Origin: Collybiopsis luxurians FD-317 M1
Taxonomy: Eukaryota > Basidiomycota > Agaricomycetes > Agaricales > Omphalotaceae
Direction: 5' to 3'
DNA length: 36,669 nt
Assembly: GCA_000827265.1 (NCBI GenBank)
Contig: KN834852.1
Span: 125,635-162,303 of the forward strand
This document shows, piece by piece, positions 20,406-32,100 of this stretch. The notes under the pieces are model-generated. The model was given only the letters and a program-made list of their open reading frames with translations, made no database searches and was not told the DNA's origin. Position 1 is the first letter of the stretch, and every line of letters begins with the position of its first letter. Both the position numbers and the translations under genes were made by a program.

Positions 20406-20752
20406 CAACAATGGAAGAGATTCGCCCATACAAATGGCTGTATTCAGCATATGTCTTAACCACCTGAACCTTTGCATCTTAGGATACTTGTTACACTCTA
20501 ATACTATCAATGCAATTTTAGTTTCAAGGACTTTTAATAATCAAGCTAAACCATAATGACAATTACAGGTCGCTGTAATTACAAGTATTTCTCGAGGTCT
20601 CACTGTATAATCTGAAGTAAACTTCTTTCATTTAAGATATGTACTGAGTAATGACTGATATAGTAAGTAAAGTTATGGTACGGTACAGGGTTAAAGAACA
20701 AACTAAACAAAAAAAGAAGTAGACCTGTAGAAGTAACATCTTCACTCTGTAA
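20406..20752. other. Gene-free spacer
   Basis: It contains a lone GGTACGGTACAGGGTT motif near 20678, similar to the subterminal motifs of the large hAT-like element. Nothing else is recognised. Confidence 0.35.
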
Positions 20753-21422
20753 CTAGCACCTTTTTGCTTTAGAACTGCTAGCCACTTTCTTGATGCCATG
20801 ATTCTCTGGCCTCTCCGTATGCTGCAGGGGTGGCTTTGGGCCAGTGTCTAACTGTCTTGCCCAACTGAGTGCCTTTAACTTGTCCTGGTGCATCTTATGC
20901 ACAGGATCTGCAGCACTGGGCCTCTGCGAGTTTGCATCAGTGGAGTGGAGGTGCTGCTGTGAAGGCTTCCTTTTTTTCTGTATCCAGATATGATATTAGA
21001 ATCCTGTAAAGTGAATGTCATGTACAATTCACCTCATTTGTATGAGACCACATCTCTTCCTCAGTATCAGATTCACTGGAGCATTTTCATTTCCCAGAGT
21101 TACTCAGCTGTCATTTGAGCATACCATTGGTCCTCTCGCGAGTTTTGGAAGATGTTGGATTTTTGTCCTGCACAAGCTTGGACTTTGAAGTGTTGATTTG
21201 AATACTAGCATTGGCCTCTTCCTCCTCTGCACTGTCATCATTGATGTCCTTGCCGGCACCCACAGCTTCTTCCTCTTCCTTGTTGTTGTTGCTGTCGCCT
21301 TTGCCACCCTCAGCCGCATCCGACTTCGATTTTCGCAGGCTAGCTGGATGAGCACCAGCATCTTTACTGTGCTTGTCCCCTTTCCCATCTTCAGAGTGTC
21401 GAAATTGGACCTCATCTTCCAT
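20753..21422 (-). CDS. Putative small charged protein (unrecognised)
   Basis: A tentative three-exon model is 21422-21125, 21055-21033 and 20977-20753, giving 181 codons. The N-terminal half is acidic and low-complexity (GKGDSNNNKEEEEAVGAGKD). The C-terminal half is basic (EKKRKPSQQH, and GIKKVASSSKAKRC before the stop). The 55-bp second intron is well formed and keeps phase. The first junction needs an unusual acceptor (GGAAG) and a 23-bp exon, so it may be wrong. A different frame of 132 codons overlaps exon 1 but looks less protein-like. The start codon region is shared with duplicated block A, where the frame stops after five codons. No domain is recognised. It could be part of a transposon gene. 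Confidence 0.35.
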
Positions 21423-21618
21423 TTTTCAAGCCATAGTGCTTGCATCTCTGGAGCTTTACATGAAAATATTTCTGCCTTAGAAATACAATACAACAACTGC
21501 ACCTAAAATTACAAAAAGCTCAATTATGGAAGGAGCACAAAATACCACCAATGCATGGCCGAGAATGAGGTTTTTGTTGTGGTTTCCTTCAATGTCGACT
21601 CGATAGTATTAATTCTCA

Positions 21619-23336
21619 TCACATCCTAGCTGGTGTACCGAAGATGACTTGTATAGTATCAGCGATCTCGCGCGCTAGTAAGCATTCAAAATAAGTATTC
21701 CAAATCGGCTTCCCTCGAAAACAGGATTCCTGTTACTCACCCATTTCGTCGGGCTTTTCCATAGGAATCATATGTGCTGCGTCTGGTAGGTTGATGCTTG
21801 ACGTGTATCCCGGTCGCTGTTTTACCAGCTCTGCGGATAGCTCGGGAACACCACCGATACTGCACGAACAGAAGAAGGGAAATGAGATTGCATCTGGATT
21901 GACAACCAACCATACTCACCCCCCTCCCTTCTTTGGGTCAGGCATCACCCACTTAATATAAACCCTCCCATCCAAGCTCGGCAGTTTCTCGTACATATCC
22001 TCGCTCGTTTCTTTCGCATTGATATTCGCCAGAGCCTCATATACAGGGTGCATCTTCAAGCGGATCTCGCCGGATTGAGGGTCAGAGTGGAGGCCGGATT
22101 CGACGTAAATTTTGAACGCGTCAGGATGCCACGGAGCGAAGAAGGGTGATTTTTTTAAGAATTTGAAAGCTTCTTCTCTGATGTACAGTATGTGTGTGTG
22201 CGGATGAGTGAATGGAGACGCGACGTTAATTGGAAGAAAGTTGGCTTTATTCATGTCGGACGCACCTCGATTTCCAAGAGTTGATTCGACTGAATCCGAA
22301 TTGCGCCAGGAACGTGATTGTACGCTTCAATCTGGGACGGTTTCGTTTCACGATACCTGGATCTGCCAGTACCAAGGCGGAAAATAGCCTTGGATACGTA
22401 TAACACGATCGAGCGCAGACGTTTCCGCCGAAAGAGTGTCCGATTGCGATGATTCGTCGATCTGAAAAACCTTGGTCTATCCGCCGTTGGAATTCAGTCG
22501 CGGATACGCGAGGTAGATGTGTCGGTAGGTTATCGGATGTGACTTGGGACGGAAGATAATGGAGGAGGAAATGAAGGAAGTCTCTGGCGCTGTCGTACCA
22601 GTCCGCTAATGGGAAAGAAGAAACTTAAGCTGGGGAAAGCGAAGTGGGACCTTGGTTATGCAGAGCTTACACATTTGATTAAGCTTTCCTTCATTCAAGA
22701 GCGCCGAGTCTCCAGTATCGACAGCTTCCCATGCCCATATTTCTTCAGCGTCCCGACCGGCTGGAGATTTGAGTAGACTCAATATCAAAGGTTCCCAAGT
22801 CTGATTTGGAATGATATTTGAATGCACCAGGCTAGGGTTATATGAATACGAACCTCCTTATTACATCCAATAGGATGTACGAACACCAAGGTCAAACCTT
22901 TCCTCCTCCTAGGCGAGCCGTCCAAATCCTTCTTCACGTATCGGTTCACACAGTTCCACAACAGCCGCTCATGAACATCCAGTTTTCCCTTTGTCCGCCT
23001 AGACTCGACAAGCTGTATCCGCCATTCCCACATCTTTCCTACGTTCTCTCTAGCCACTTTTTGTCTCGCTTTTGGATCTAGCTTCTTCATTTCCGCATAA
23101 GATACCATAGATTCCTCCTCTAGGGGTTTGAATTCGGGGCATGTTCTGAATGGAGCAGCATCAATAATATGAGTGGACAATGTATAGGGTACAGTGGCGT
23201 CGTTATGCCATAACGGTTTTCGTGGAGGAGAAGGAAGGCTTGGTCGATGATTCGGCAGTTCTGGAGGTGAGTTGAGAGCAACGGAGGTTATCTGCAAGGG
23301 ATCAGTGTCCTGCGTACTGCGGGGCTGGGATACCAT
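21619..23336 (-). CDS. Alpha/beta-hydrolase, copy B
   Basis: Paralogue of the hydrolase at 13413-15167. Exons are 23336-22854, 22800-22671, 22605-22266, 22177-21920, 21859-21741 and 21674-21619, with lengths (483, 130, 340, 258, 119, 56) identical to copy A, again giving 461 residues. Introns are the same in position but differ in length (53, 65, 88, 60, 66 bp against 53, 69, 90, 91, 66). GHSFGG and AHMIPMEKP are kept. Substitutions in exon 1 are few and mild (for example RAKGKLDAHE to RTKGKLDVHE). There is no frameshift or nonsense change, so both copies appear to have been under selection or diverged recently. The 5' flank is interrupted further out by the hAT-like element. Confidence 0.9.
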
Positions 23337-23407
23337 GTTCGACCTTAAAGAGTGAAGAAAGGGAAGAAGGGAACCGAAGGACTAAGACGGGATATTCAAT
23401 ATATAAC

Positions 23408-24219
23408 TTCCATCAATCATAATGCTCTTTAAGCGCTCCTTACTGAGCGGAGTTGGGTAGCAGTGTACACTGTGATTTGTATAGGAGATTCATCCGACCG
23501 GTCACCTTTGTTCCCGGTTCCTGGAGTACTTATAGCAGCTCCAGAAAGAACTTAAGACGGCCATAATGAAGCCACGGCGTGATGCATGTACATGAAGACT
23601 TCAAGCTGTCTCGTTACCATAAGAAAACCACTTAACTGCATGTCCAGTTCCGGTCAGGTGGGAACTCCAGTGAATTTGCGCCGCCAGTGATCCCCATACT
23701 TAGACATATTACACAGTTCGATACCGACAACAGGTGAGCGTTCGACCAGGAAGGAGGGACTTTAGAACTGATGATAGTAATGTACACTTCGATGTCAAGT
23801 CACTTGAGTTTACTCGGTGCTTGACGCAGCGGTAACGTTTGTTAGACAAGAAGTCTTATCTAATCCCAGCGAAGTAAGTAAGTAATGCACCTGAATCTTC
23901 TAGTTTTCCAAGAAAGTATCCTCATCGCTCCTGAAGTCACAATCCGAAGTTATCATGATGTTGAGCACCAGATCAGGATACTTGACAAAGTAAAACCCTA
24001 GTCCAGTGAAGCACTTTGACTCTTGAGGCAGAAACTGGGCAGAAGGCGCCAAAGGTGTTTGCAATCGAGGTTTCTTCCTGGACTGGTAATTATATTCTGT
24101 TCTATCGAAATTTCTCGCCTTATTTTTCCAGAACAGCATCGACATCAGCCGAATGCTCGATAGAGTCCGACTACCAACTGGGCAATCGGGCCAGCCGTCT
24201 TCTAATTGCCGCAGTCAGT
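23408..24219. repeat. Duplicated block B, upstream flank of hydrolase B
   Basis: It matches 15243-16310 of block A in order and orientation, with small gaps. The final shared bases are around CAGCCGTCTTCTAATTGCCG, directly before the 8-bp target duplication of the hAT-like element. No gene is seen. Confidence 0.7.
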
Positions 24220-25671
24220 AGGGTTCTTTACCGTACGTACCGTATACGGATACGGTTTGGGTACGGTACGGAAAAATACGGTGCATAATATTATGGTACG
24301 GTACAGTACGGTAGAAATACGGCAGTATTACGGCTTATGGTTAGTGCGCCCAACGCTCGGCTTGGCTGGCTATGACTCGGCTTTTATCGGATATGGCTTT
24401 GAATGGCTCGTCCTTGAATAGGTCAAATGACGCTGCGGCTCAACTAGCAAATTTATTACGAGTGCATGGAATGGAATGCCGAGTTTCTGCTCTGACAATT
24501 CTGTGCCTGATCCAAGGCAGGCAATTTTGAATTGATCTAATTTTTGCAATTTATACAATTTTGGTTAGTTTTCATTATTTACATTGATCCGCGAGGCATT
24601 TAATTTGTTCCAATTACTGAAAAGGGCACGAGTTCCGCCACGCGTTAGCGTTGGCCCACTTTGTGTCAAGTAGTCCAATTTCCCAAAAATAGAGCAGCGG
24701 ATCGAGTATGGCTCCCCCATATCAGGAAGATGCTCAGCTCAGCTCCGCTTATTTTGACTTGGCGCGCGGCGCGCGGGTTTCCTAAGCCGAGCCTTGGGCA
24801 CACTACTTATGGTTTACCTATTTACAAATCCAGAATGAAATGAAGGTATTCGTCCTTGTGTGTTTTTTTGATGTTATAATTTTCTGGATATAGGCCCCCG
24901 TGCGACTTTTTTTGGATTGAAACTGTGGGATTGCTTACATTATCACTCATAAGCTTTCCCACGCATTCTACCAAGTCGTCGTACTCAGTCTGTTCCTCTG
25001 TTCCACTTATCACAACACCATTTGTCCTTTCAATCAACTTTCTTCCTTTTACTGCAAGCGCTCATCTGTTTGCATAGTGCTGTATCCTTTTTTTGGGGGT
25101 TGAATCAGGTTGATATGTGAATGCTGTACTGATTAGTGGACTAGTGGTTGTAGCTTATAATCAGCTTTTTGTTATGAATGCCCATTTTGTTCTTTTCACT
25201 CCACTGCCTTGAACAGTCATGTCTCTGTAAATTCCTGTACTTCCCACCTTTATTTCTTTTGGGTGACAGTGGGGGTGTGCATTCCATTCCTTGCATTGAC
25301 CCATCTTGCTCATTATCTTGTGTGGTATGTATAGATGCAAACATCCCTGCATCAATGTAGGTTAATTTTCTCTTCTGGCAGTATACATGTGTGCATAGCC
25401 ATAGCTGCATTTTTTTTTTCTTTTTTATACTTTGCTGTTAGAAATACTAAGTCCTATGTGAGTACACAGATACTGTAGGTAAAAATAAGTATAAGTGATA
25501 AGGGAAAGACAAGAAATGCATATCCTCAGAGCAATAGAAGAGTTCTGAGGGTTGCAGACAAAACTATTGAGTTAAAATATAGGCCGCCGGAATAACTAAC
25601 AAGAGAGGAAGAAGGATTACCAGCGTGAAATGAATTGCGAGGAGATACCCATACAGAAGTAAAAATGCATA

Positions 25672-26251
25672 CTATTCTTGCCCCAGAAGTGCAAGATCAC
25701 TGGGAAGTGCAAGATTGTCGTTAAATCCCTTCCTGAGCTCTCATTTCTGAAGCATTCGCTTCAAAATTTTTACCGTATTATCTTACATAGTGTTTGCAAA
25801 GATCTGTCAACTCAGAATTTTAATACGTTATGCAGAAACAATTCAGGATTTTTGACAATGCTGAAAGTAGTCATTTTTGACTGCATGACTTTGAAAGAAA
25901 AATTTTTTGAAAAAGAATGAGACAGTAGATGGAAAAGCGACTTGGAAATTGTATTAATATGCACTATAAGAGTAAGGTGATATATTTTCTAGGGAGGATT
26001 TTGAAGGTCGCGACTAGAATGAAAAGCTGCAAGTGGAAGAGGTCGAGATTTGTCTGGTCCGACCTGCCAGACTCCCGCTAAATTTTGGCCCTCTAGAAAC
26101 TCTCTCGCCATTCCTTAAAAATCTCAAAAATTGGAACAATAAGATTTTAGTGTCTTGACCATATTCAGACGAAATTTGGTGCCCATTAGATGAAAATTAC
26201 AAAGGTTTTTCTATGACCACATTTTTGCTTGCACTTCTGGGGCAAGAATAG
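25672..26251. mobile_element. Mariner-type MITE nested in the hAT-like element
   Basis: There are 24-bp perfect terminal inverted repeats, CTATTCTTGCCCCAGAAGTG plus CAAG, at 25672-25695 and 26228-26251. They are flanked by TA on both sides (25670-25671 and 26252-26253), the Tc1/mariner target. The element is 580 bp and contains no intact transposase, so it is non-autonomous. The 80-codon ORF inside is not convincing. Confidence 0.82.
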
Positions 26252-26579
26252 TATATGCTTAGCCACAGTGGAACAATCACAGGGTTTCAGGATACCACAC
26301 ATGTAGCCCATTACAACTTAACATTTGCATTTTCTGATATTCCTGATTCATATTGACTCGCTTTCAAGTTAACTCTTCCTTGTGGCTCGCATGGTACCCA
26401 GCTCCTCTCAAACTAGCTTTTCACTCACTGAGTTTTTCTTCAGTTGTCAGTGTGGTGCTCCCATGCCTAGGTTCATGTATTTACCTTTTTTCTTTTTTTT
26501 TGCTGTGCAATTCTTGCCACTCTGTCCTTTATTATCTGCTGTTCTTTGTTTCCTTTTCTCTTACTCCTCTGCATACTGA

Positions 26580-27480
26580 TGGAAAAAATACCCAGAGAAC
26601 TTTTGCTCAAGATTGCCTAAGATATCTATTTTGATGATAGTGATCCCTCTTCTTGTCCTTCCAACAGGGCAGTCCATACTCCGGCCAATTTTTTGAAGGT
26701 CAACAAATCCACGCAGTCTATCTGCTCAATATTCATGTACCAACATGTAACATTCTGTTCTGGGAGCTGTTTCCATTTGTCTGTCATTTCTTGGTGTTTG
26801 TCTTGAGTGCCAACTTTTTCTACCATCATGCACCTTACTCTGGGTCCCTGTGCAAGACCTGGTTGTTGGTGTGAAGATGTGTGTAGCTTACTTTCCTGCT
26901 TTTGTAATTCCTTTGTTCACCTTTGGCCAGAAATTGGGGCTTTTGTTCACTCTCTCCTGTTGTTGGAGTCTCTCACATTCTCACAGCTCAGCCTCCATTG
27001 TTCATTCTTTATCTCCACAACAACTATTTCTTTGATTGCCCATTGTCATTCTGTGAGGCCTGAGGGTCAATCCAACTCTTTTTGGTCTTTGTCCTTGTAT
27101 TGAGGTTGGCCGAATAGAGTTTGACTACTCTGTCTATCAGTATTTGTGAGCCAGTCCTCATATTTGACCTGTCAGAATCAAGAGCCACCATCTTTTTATG
27201 CCTTGCAGCTATTGGCCTCATTCCTCTTCAGAGTGCAGATGTATGGCTCGGCTCATTCTGAGGCCGCTCTCGATGATGGCTTGCCTTTCAGACCTTGTGA
27301 TTGAGAATCACTTCTTTCCAGCTGTACACACTGCCTCTTCATTTCACAATGTCCTTCAAAGGCTTCAGGTTCCACTCCCACTTGCTTGCATTCTAGGCCC
27401 CTGTTTGTGCATATTGAATTTGGACATCTTGGGTACATTGTTCTATTCTCTGCATTTTCCTGCACTTCCTCAGTTGCCTG
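26580..27480 (-). pseudogene. Degenerate coding remnant inside the hAT-like element
   Basis: The minus strand gives several protein-like stretches broken by stops. One is cysteine-bearing (YPRCPNSICTNRGLECKQVG, about 27370-27430), preceded by a possible acceptor CACCAG. Another is basic (about 27024-27221). A third contains MTDKWKQLPEQNVTCWYMNI (about 26720-26790). The codon texture is better than on the plus strand, but no family is recognised and the link between the pieces is unproven. It may be a decayed transposon-borne protein. Confidence 0.3.
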
Positions 27481-28825
27481 GTGTCATTTCCCTGCATGTT
27501 TTGCTGCAGTCTTTGACTGCTATTGATTGTCGCTGTCTTATTGAAAGCTTTCCTTCAGTTGAGGATGTTACTGTATCCTGGCTTAACTACCATGAACGAT
27601 TGCTGTGTTTTTTTTAAATAAAAGGTATCTGGTTGTGGTATCTACTTAATTTGTTTGTCAGTCTGTCTTAGTGTATGGTTGTTGGTTCTCTACTTTACTC
27701 TGATCCATATTGGCATTCCTTCAGCAAGTTAGATCTTCCAGCTACACAACTGATAAACTTGTGCTCAAAGCAATAAATTGCATATACAATTACATTGAAT
27801 CAAACAATAGACTTGAAGTTATATTGCCCTCTGTAGTACAGAAAGTGTACGAGCTGCTCAAAATAATCTGGAACAATGAGTTTGATATCTCCGTAGTATG
27901 TTATTCCCTTTTTCTGTTGGAGAAACATTGAACAACACTTTGCAGATCCATATTTGAACTGGCCGTCTTCCCAATGGTCACCTTACATTAGATCTTTTTG
28001 TTGAACTCTCAATCGAAGCGATCCCGAGCCTTAAACTTAATGCAAACAATCTGTTCATTACAGTCCTAGTTCTTGAACACCTCTTGGTTTTCGTGCATCT
28101 GATCTGCAATAATTCTTTACTTGCCATTGTCTGATTCTACATGTATTTCCGCACACATTCTGTCATCTGTATCAGTCACTTCACATGATTCATTGATTTT
28201 GCTGCATACCTTGCTCTTTGGCTTGACTGTGTGATGTAGTATAGACTTCAATATTGTGAACTTGAGTGTCAGATTATGACCTTCAGCGCTAAGCGTGGTT
28301 TTGACTATCGCTGCGTAAACTTCCGGATTCGCCTTTGCCATACAATGCGGTAGCCCACCTTCCCACACCCCAAATAAGAAATAAAATTTCAACAGGTGCT
28401 GATTGTACTCGATAACTTATTAGATACTTTAATATTGAAGCCTTCAGGCAAAGCATGTCTGTGTAAGCCACAATTTTGGTAACAAAAGTGCAATAAAAGC
28501 ATACTGAAAAATCTGAATACAGCCATTGCCTTGATATACTGTCAACCAAGTTGAAGCGGCCGAAGGGACTAACTACTGTGGATGGTACTGAAACAGGTCT
28601 CTGAAATGAAATGAAGGTAGTAGGAGCAAAATCTAGTCATTGTAGTGAAATGACATGGCATAGCAATGGTACACCGTAGTACGGCCGTATTACGGTGTAC
28701 GGTACGACCAGATACGGTATTTTCCCGGATCGTCTACGGTATGATCCTTACCAGCTCAACCACTCACGGTACGGTACAGTGACCGTACCGTACCCTGCGG
28801 TATAGTGAAGAGCCCTAGCAGTTAG

Positions 28826-29162
28826 AGTCGTGTGGAATAAGTGGGATTGTACAGTAAGGGCCTTCAGTCACTGAACGAAGCTGGTGAGTCAGAGAGTGAT
28901 GGTTACCTGTATACATTCTTAGCACCACCCGAGCGCTGAGCTGACAGTGAATCTTCCGCAAAGAATGATTTTCACGTGCTCGTGACTCTTCGCGTCGCAA
29001 GGAATGGATTTAAATTCTACAGGGCAGTGTACAATCGAGCAGGTCTTTAATAATCACAAAACACGAACAGATACCTAATACACGATGATTCCAAAGCGCA
29101 ATCTAAATTTATACTGGAGAAGATTCGGTAATGCTCTTGCGCAATTTGTTTGAACTTGCCGG
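28826..29162. other. Intergenic between hAT-like element and Dicer 3' end
   Basis: This is the continuation of the pre-insertion flank, with weak similarity to 16305-16420 of block A (AAGCTGGTGAG-like stretches). The Dicer 3' untranslated region probably occupies the last 100 bases or so. No gene is seen. Confidence 0.45.
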
Positions 29163-32100
29163 CTACTTATAACTTGTCCCCTCGCCTTTATCCTTCTTTT
29201 TCAACGAATCATATCCAACCCCCACATCTCTTAGCTTTAGCACCTTGATGGCCTCCTCAGCCGCAGCAAGTCTCACCTCTTCCTGACTAGCCCTCCCCCG
29301 TTCCACGTCGTCCACCCTCGACCCCTCCAGCTCAACCCCATTGATCAAGATACCACAGCTAATCCTACCCCTCTCCTTCCTGTAATCATATTTAACCTCT
29401 ACAGCCTCTGGCTTTTGCTTCCCAGCCCACATCGACAGCCTCGACACCGGATGCAAGACATCCATATCATCCCGAACCATCCGCTCAAGAATCTGATACA
29501 ACCCAAGACTCCGCATGACCTCCTTCACGACATCCAAATTACCCTCAGAGTCAAGATACACCGCGCCCAGAATACTTTCAATCATATCGCTGAAGAATTT
29601 GGGAGCTTGAAGGCGCGTGAGAGCAGCCCAGGGAAACATACGACCTTCCTCCAACGATTGAGTGATATCCTTCTCGCGTTTGATGAACCGCCCATAAGTG
29701 AGATTCTGATCTTCGAGGATCCTCGTGCTCGAGTGTAAAAGACACTTAAACAGATGAATCGTATGCTCCTCCTCTTCCAGCACAATCTCTTGCTCCCCGC
29801 GATACCGCTGCTTCTTCGAGTTCCCCTCATCAAACCCATCGCAATCTTGGGGCGTATACGCCTTTGGCATCTTGGCTTTTTCCTCCATTTTCGATTTCAA
29901 ACATACAAACGCCAGAATGTGCGCGTTCACCATAGCGCTTTTGCGGAGAAAGATGTGGCCGGGAGGGTACTCTTTGGGAAAATCGTCTTTCCCTCGAGCG
30001 TGGTATAGGAAATCCGTAACGACCATATCCAGAACTGCGTCTCCGAGAAATTCCATCCTCTCGTAGGAGATCGTCCCGTGGTCCTCTTGACACGACGGAT
30101 GGGTCAATGCTTCGAGGAGTAGTAGTGGACGACAGAAAGTGTACCCGATGAGTTTTTCCACGCTGGAAAGCTGGATCGGGAACTGAACTTCATCGGAGTC
30201 GGCGGAGGTTGATAGAAGGGAGCCGTAGGATTCATCGGAACGGCACAGGATTTGCATTATGCGGTTTGAAAGGGGAAGCCATGATTCGATATTGAGATGG
30301 AAAAACTTTGCACATTCGTAACCGAAAGAGAGACCGCCGAAAACATAGGCAGCACCGATGAGCGATTCGACAACGTCCGCGAGGACTAGAACATAACAGT
30401 CAGTCAGCGAAAAGCATTATGGAGAACAGGGCGACTTGCCTTTAGTTGATAGTTCCTGCGAGTTCTTCTTGTTCTTCTGTCTTTTCTTCTTTTTCTTCTT
30501 CCCTTCCTCAACTATCGTCCCCACTGTCGTTTCGTCTGCAGATACATTCCCCGTCTCCATCATCGTCCCCGCCGGCGTTTCATTCGATCTCTGATCGTCT
30601 GCAGGTAGTTCTGGTGAGGCCATAGTGATATCCTCTTTCACATTTTGCGTAGTGTCCGGTTTCACCTGCGTCACAGGCTCAGACTCCTCCCCCTTCATCC
30701 CAGAGCCACCCCCCTCCGAGATATACAACGGCTTCCACTTCTTCCCCACTAACCGATCTAGGAAAAAAAAATATTTATCAGTATTCACCGTTAAATCACC
30801 ACCCCTTTAATTTACGTACCTCGAATAATCCACCTATACAACCTCCTCCCTACATTCTCCTTCGCCAACCTCGTATTCGACACCGCATGATCTTTCCTCT
30901 TGGCCAAATACCCCTCGGGCCACAACGGATACTCCCCCAACAACTGCATCGTCACGACCAGCTTCAACACCGTATCGCCCAGCGTCTCCAACCGCTGATA
31001 GTTCTTAGGCTCCTGGGAGACGGGAGCAGAGAGCGCAGTGATGAAGAAGGAGTTGGGGATGGTGGAGAGGATGGATTGGTCGGTGAAGAGGACGGAACGG
31101 AGTGAGTCGGCGGTGAGGTTTAGGGCGATGGCGCGGAGGGTGGAGGGGAGGAGGAAGGTGTAGAGCGTTTCAGTTCGTGAAACGAGGGGGATACTCGAGT
31201 ATTGGGGTAAGAGGAAGACAGACGGGGGTGGAGGGGCGGGCCCGGCCGGACGTGGTAAAAGAAAGTTGGTACGAGGGTGGAATGGTCGAACTTCCAGGAG
31301 GGGATATTTGATTTGCACATCATTGAAGCGAAGATACCGTTCGAGGACTTTGGCTTCTCCCTCTTCACCAAGTGGATCCCATCTCCACTGGACGAAATCG
31401 TACACCTTGAACGAGGCATTTTGTCCGTACACCATCCCAATGTCATTCGGATACCCAAATACTTCCCCAAACACATCCGCAGGAACTCTAACCGAATCCG
31501 TATCCTTATCCGCTTCCGTCTTGTCCATGGTGATCCGTTGGGTCTCCCACCACTCCCGTCTCGCTTTCCATTCCCCATCCCCATCCCCAGAAACTTGCCC
31601 TCCCCCTTCTCCACCACCCTCAGGACGCAAAAACAAATACGCAAAATCTACCTTCTCCCACTTCATCCTCGACCCATTGATACACCAAAGCAACCTCCTG
31701 GTAAACTCCTGCGCCTCCTTGAACCTTTTATCCACCACGTCCATCTCACCCACAGGCTCCATCCTCACATCGAGCGTTCCAAAGGACGGATGATGCAACT
31801 TGATCTCATCCGCACGCGTGATAATCGGAATCCGCGTCCGAGTGAGTATCATCATCTCAGGGAGATCCCCAATCATCAAGGTCGAGATGAACCATACCTC
31901 CCCCTCCCCTTCTCCCTTGCTCTTTACCTCCCCCTCCCCAACCCACGGATCCATCTGCCCCTCAACACTCGCCATCCCCGTCCTCTTCTCCACCTCTCTC
32001 TTCAACTCCTCTACCTCCCCACTCTCCCCATCATCAAACAAAGGCAACAAATGATCATTCACCAACCCATTCTCATACAATGCTTTGTACGTCTCGAACG

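Larger units (their letters stand above)
24220..28817. mobile_element. hAT-like DNA transposon, 4.6 kb, degenerate or non-autonomous
   Basis: The left end is TAGGGTTCTTTACCGTA; the right end read inwards is TAGGGCTCTTCACTATACCG. The flanking 8-mers are GCAGTCAG (24212-24219) and GCAGTTAG (28818-28825), a 7/8 target duplication as expected for hAT elements. Both subterminal regions (24228-24335 and 28675-28803) are packed with TACGG/CCGTA motifs, likely transposase-binding repeats. The allelic block A lacks the insertion. I find no intact transposase. The interior holds a nested MITE, a dispersed repeat and short ORFs. Confidence 0.72.

Noticed and set aside
21104..21502. 132-codon minus ORF overlapping the acidic ORF
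   Set aside because: Arg/Lys/Thr-rich frame-shifted shadow; the overlapping frame gives a more typical acidic protein and continues across a good intron.
26353..27617. Plus-strand ORFs rich in Phe, Leu, Ser and Cys
   Set aside because: Composition is that of translated T-rich DNA; the opposite strand has better, though broken, coding texture.
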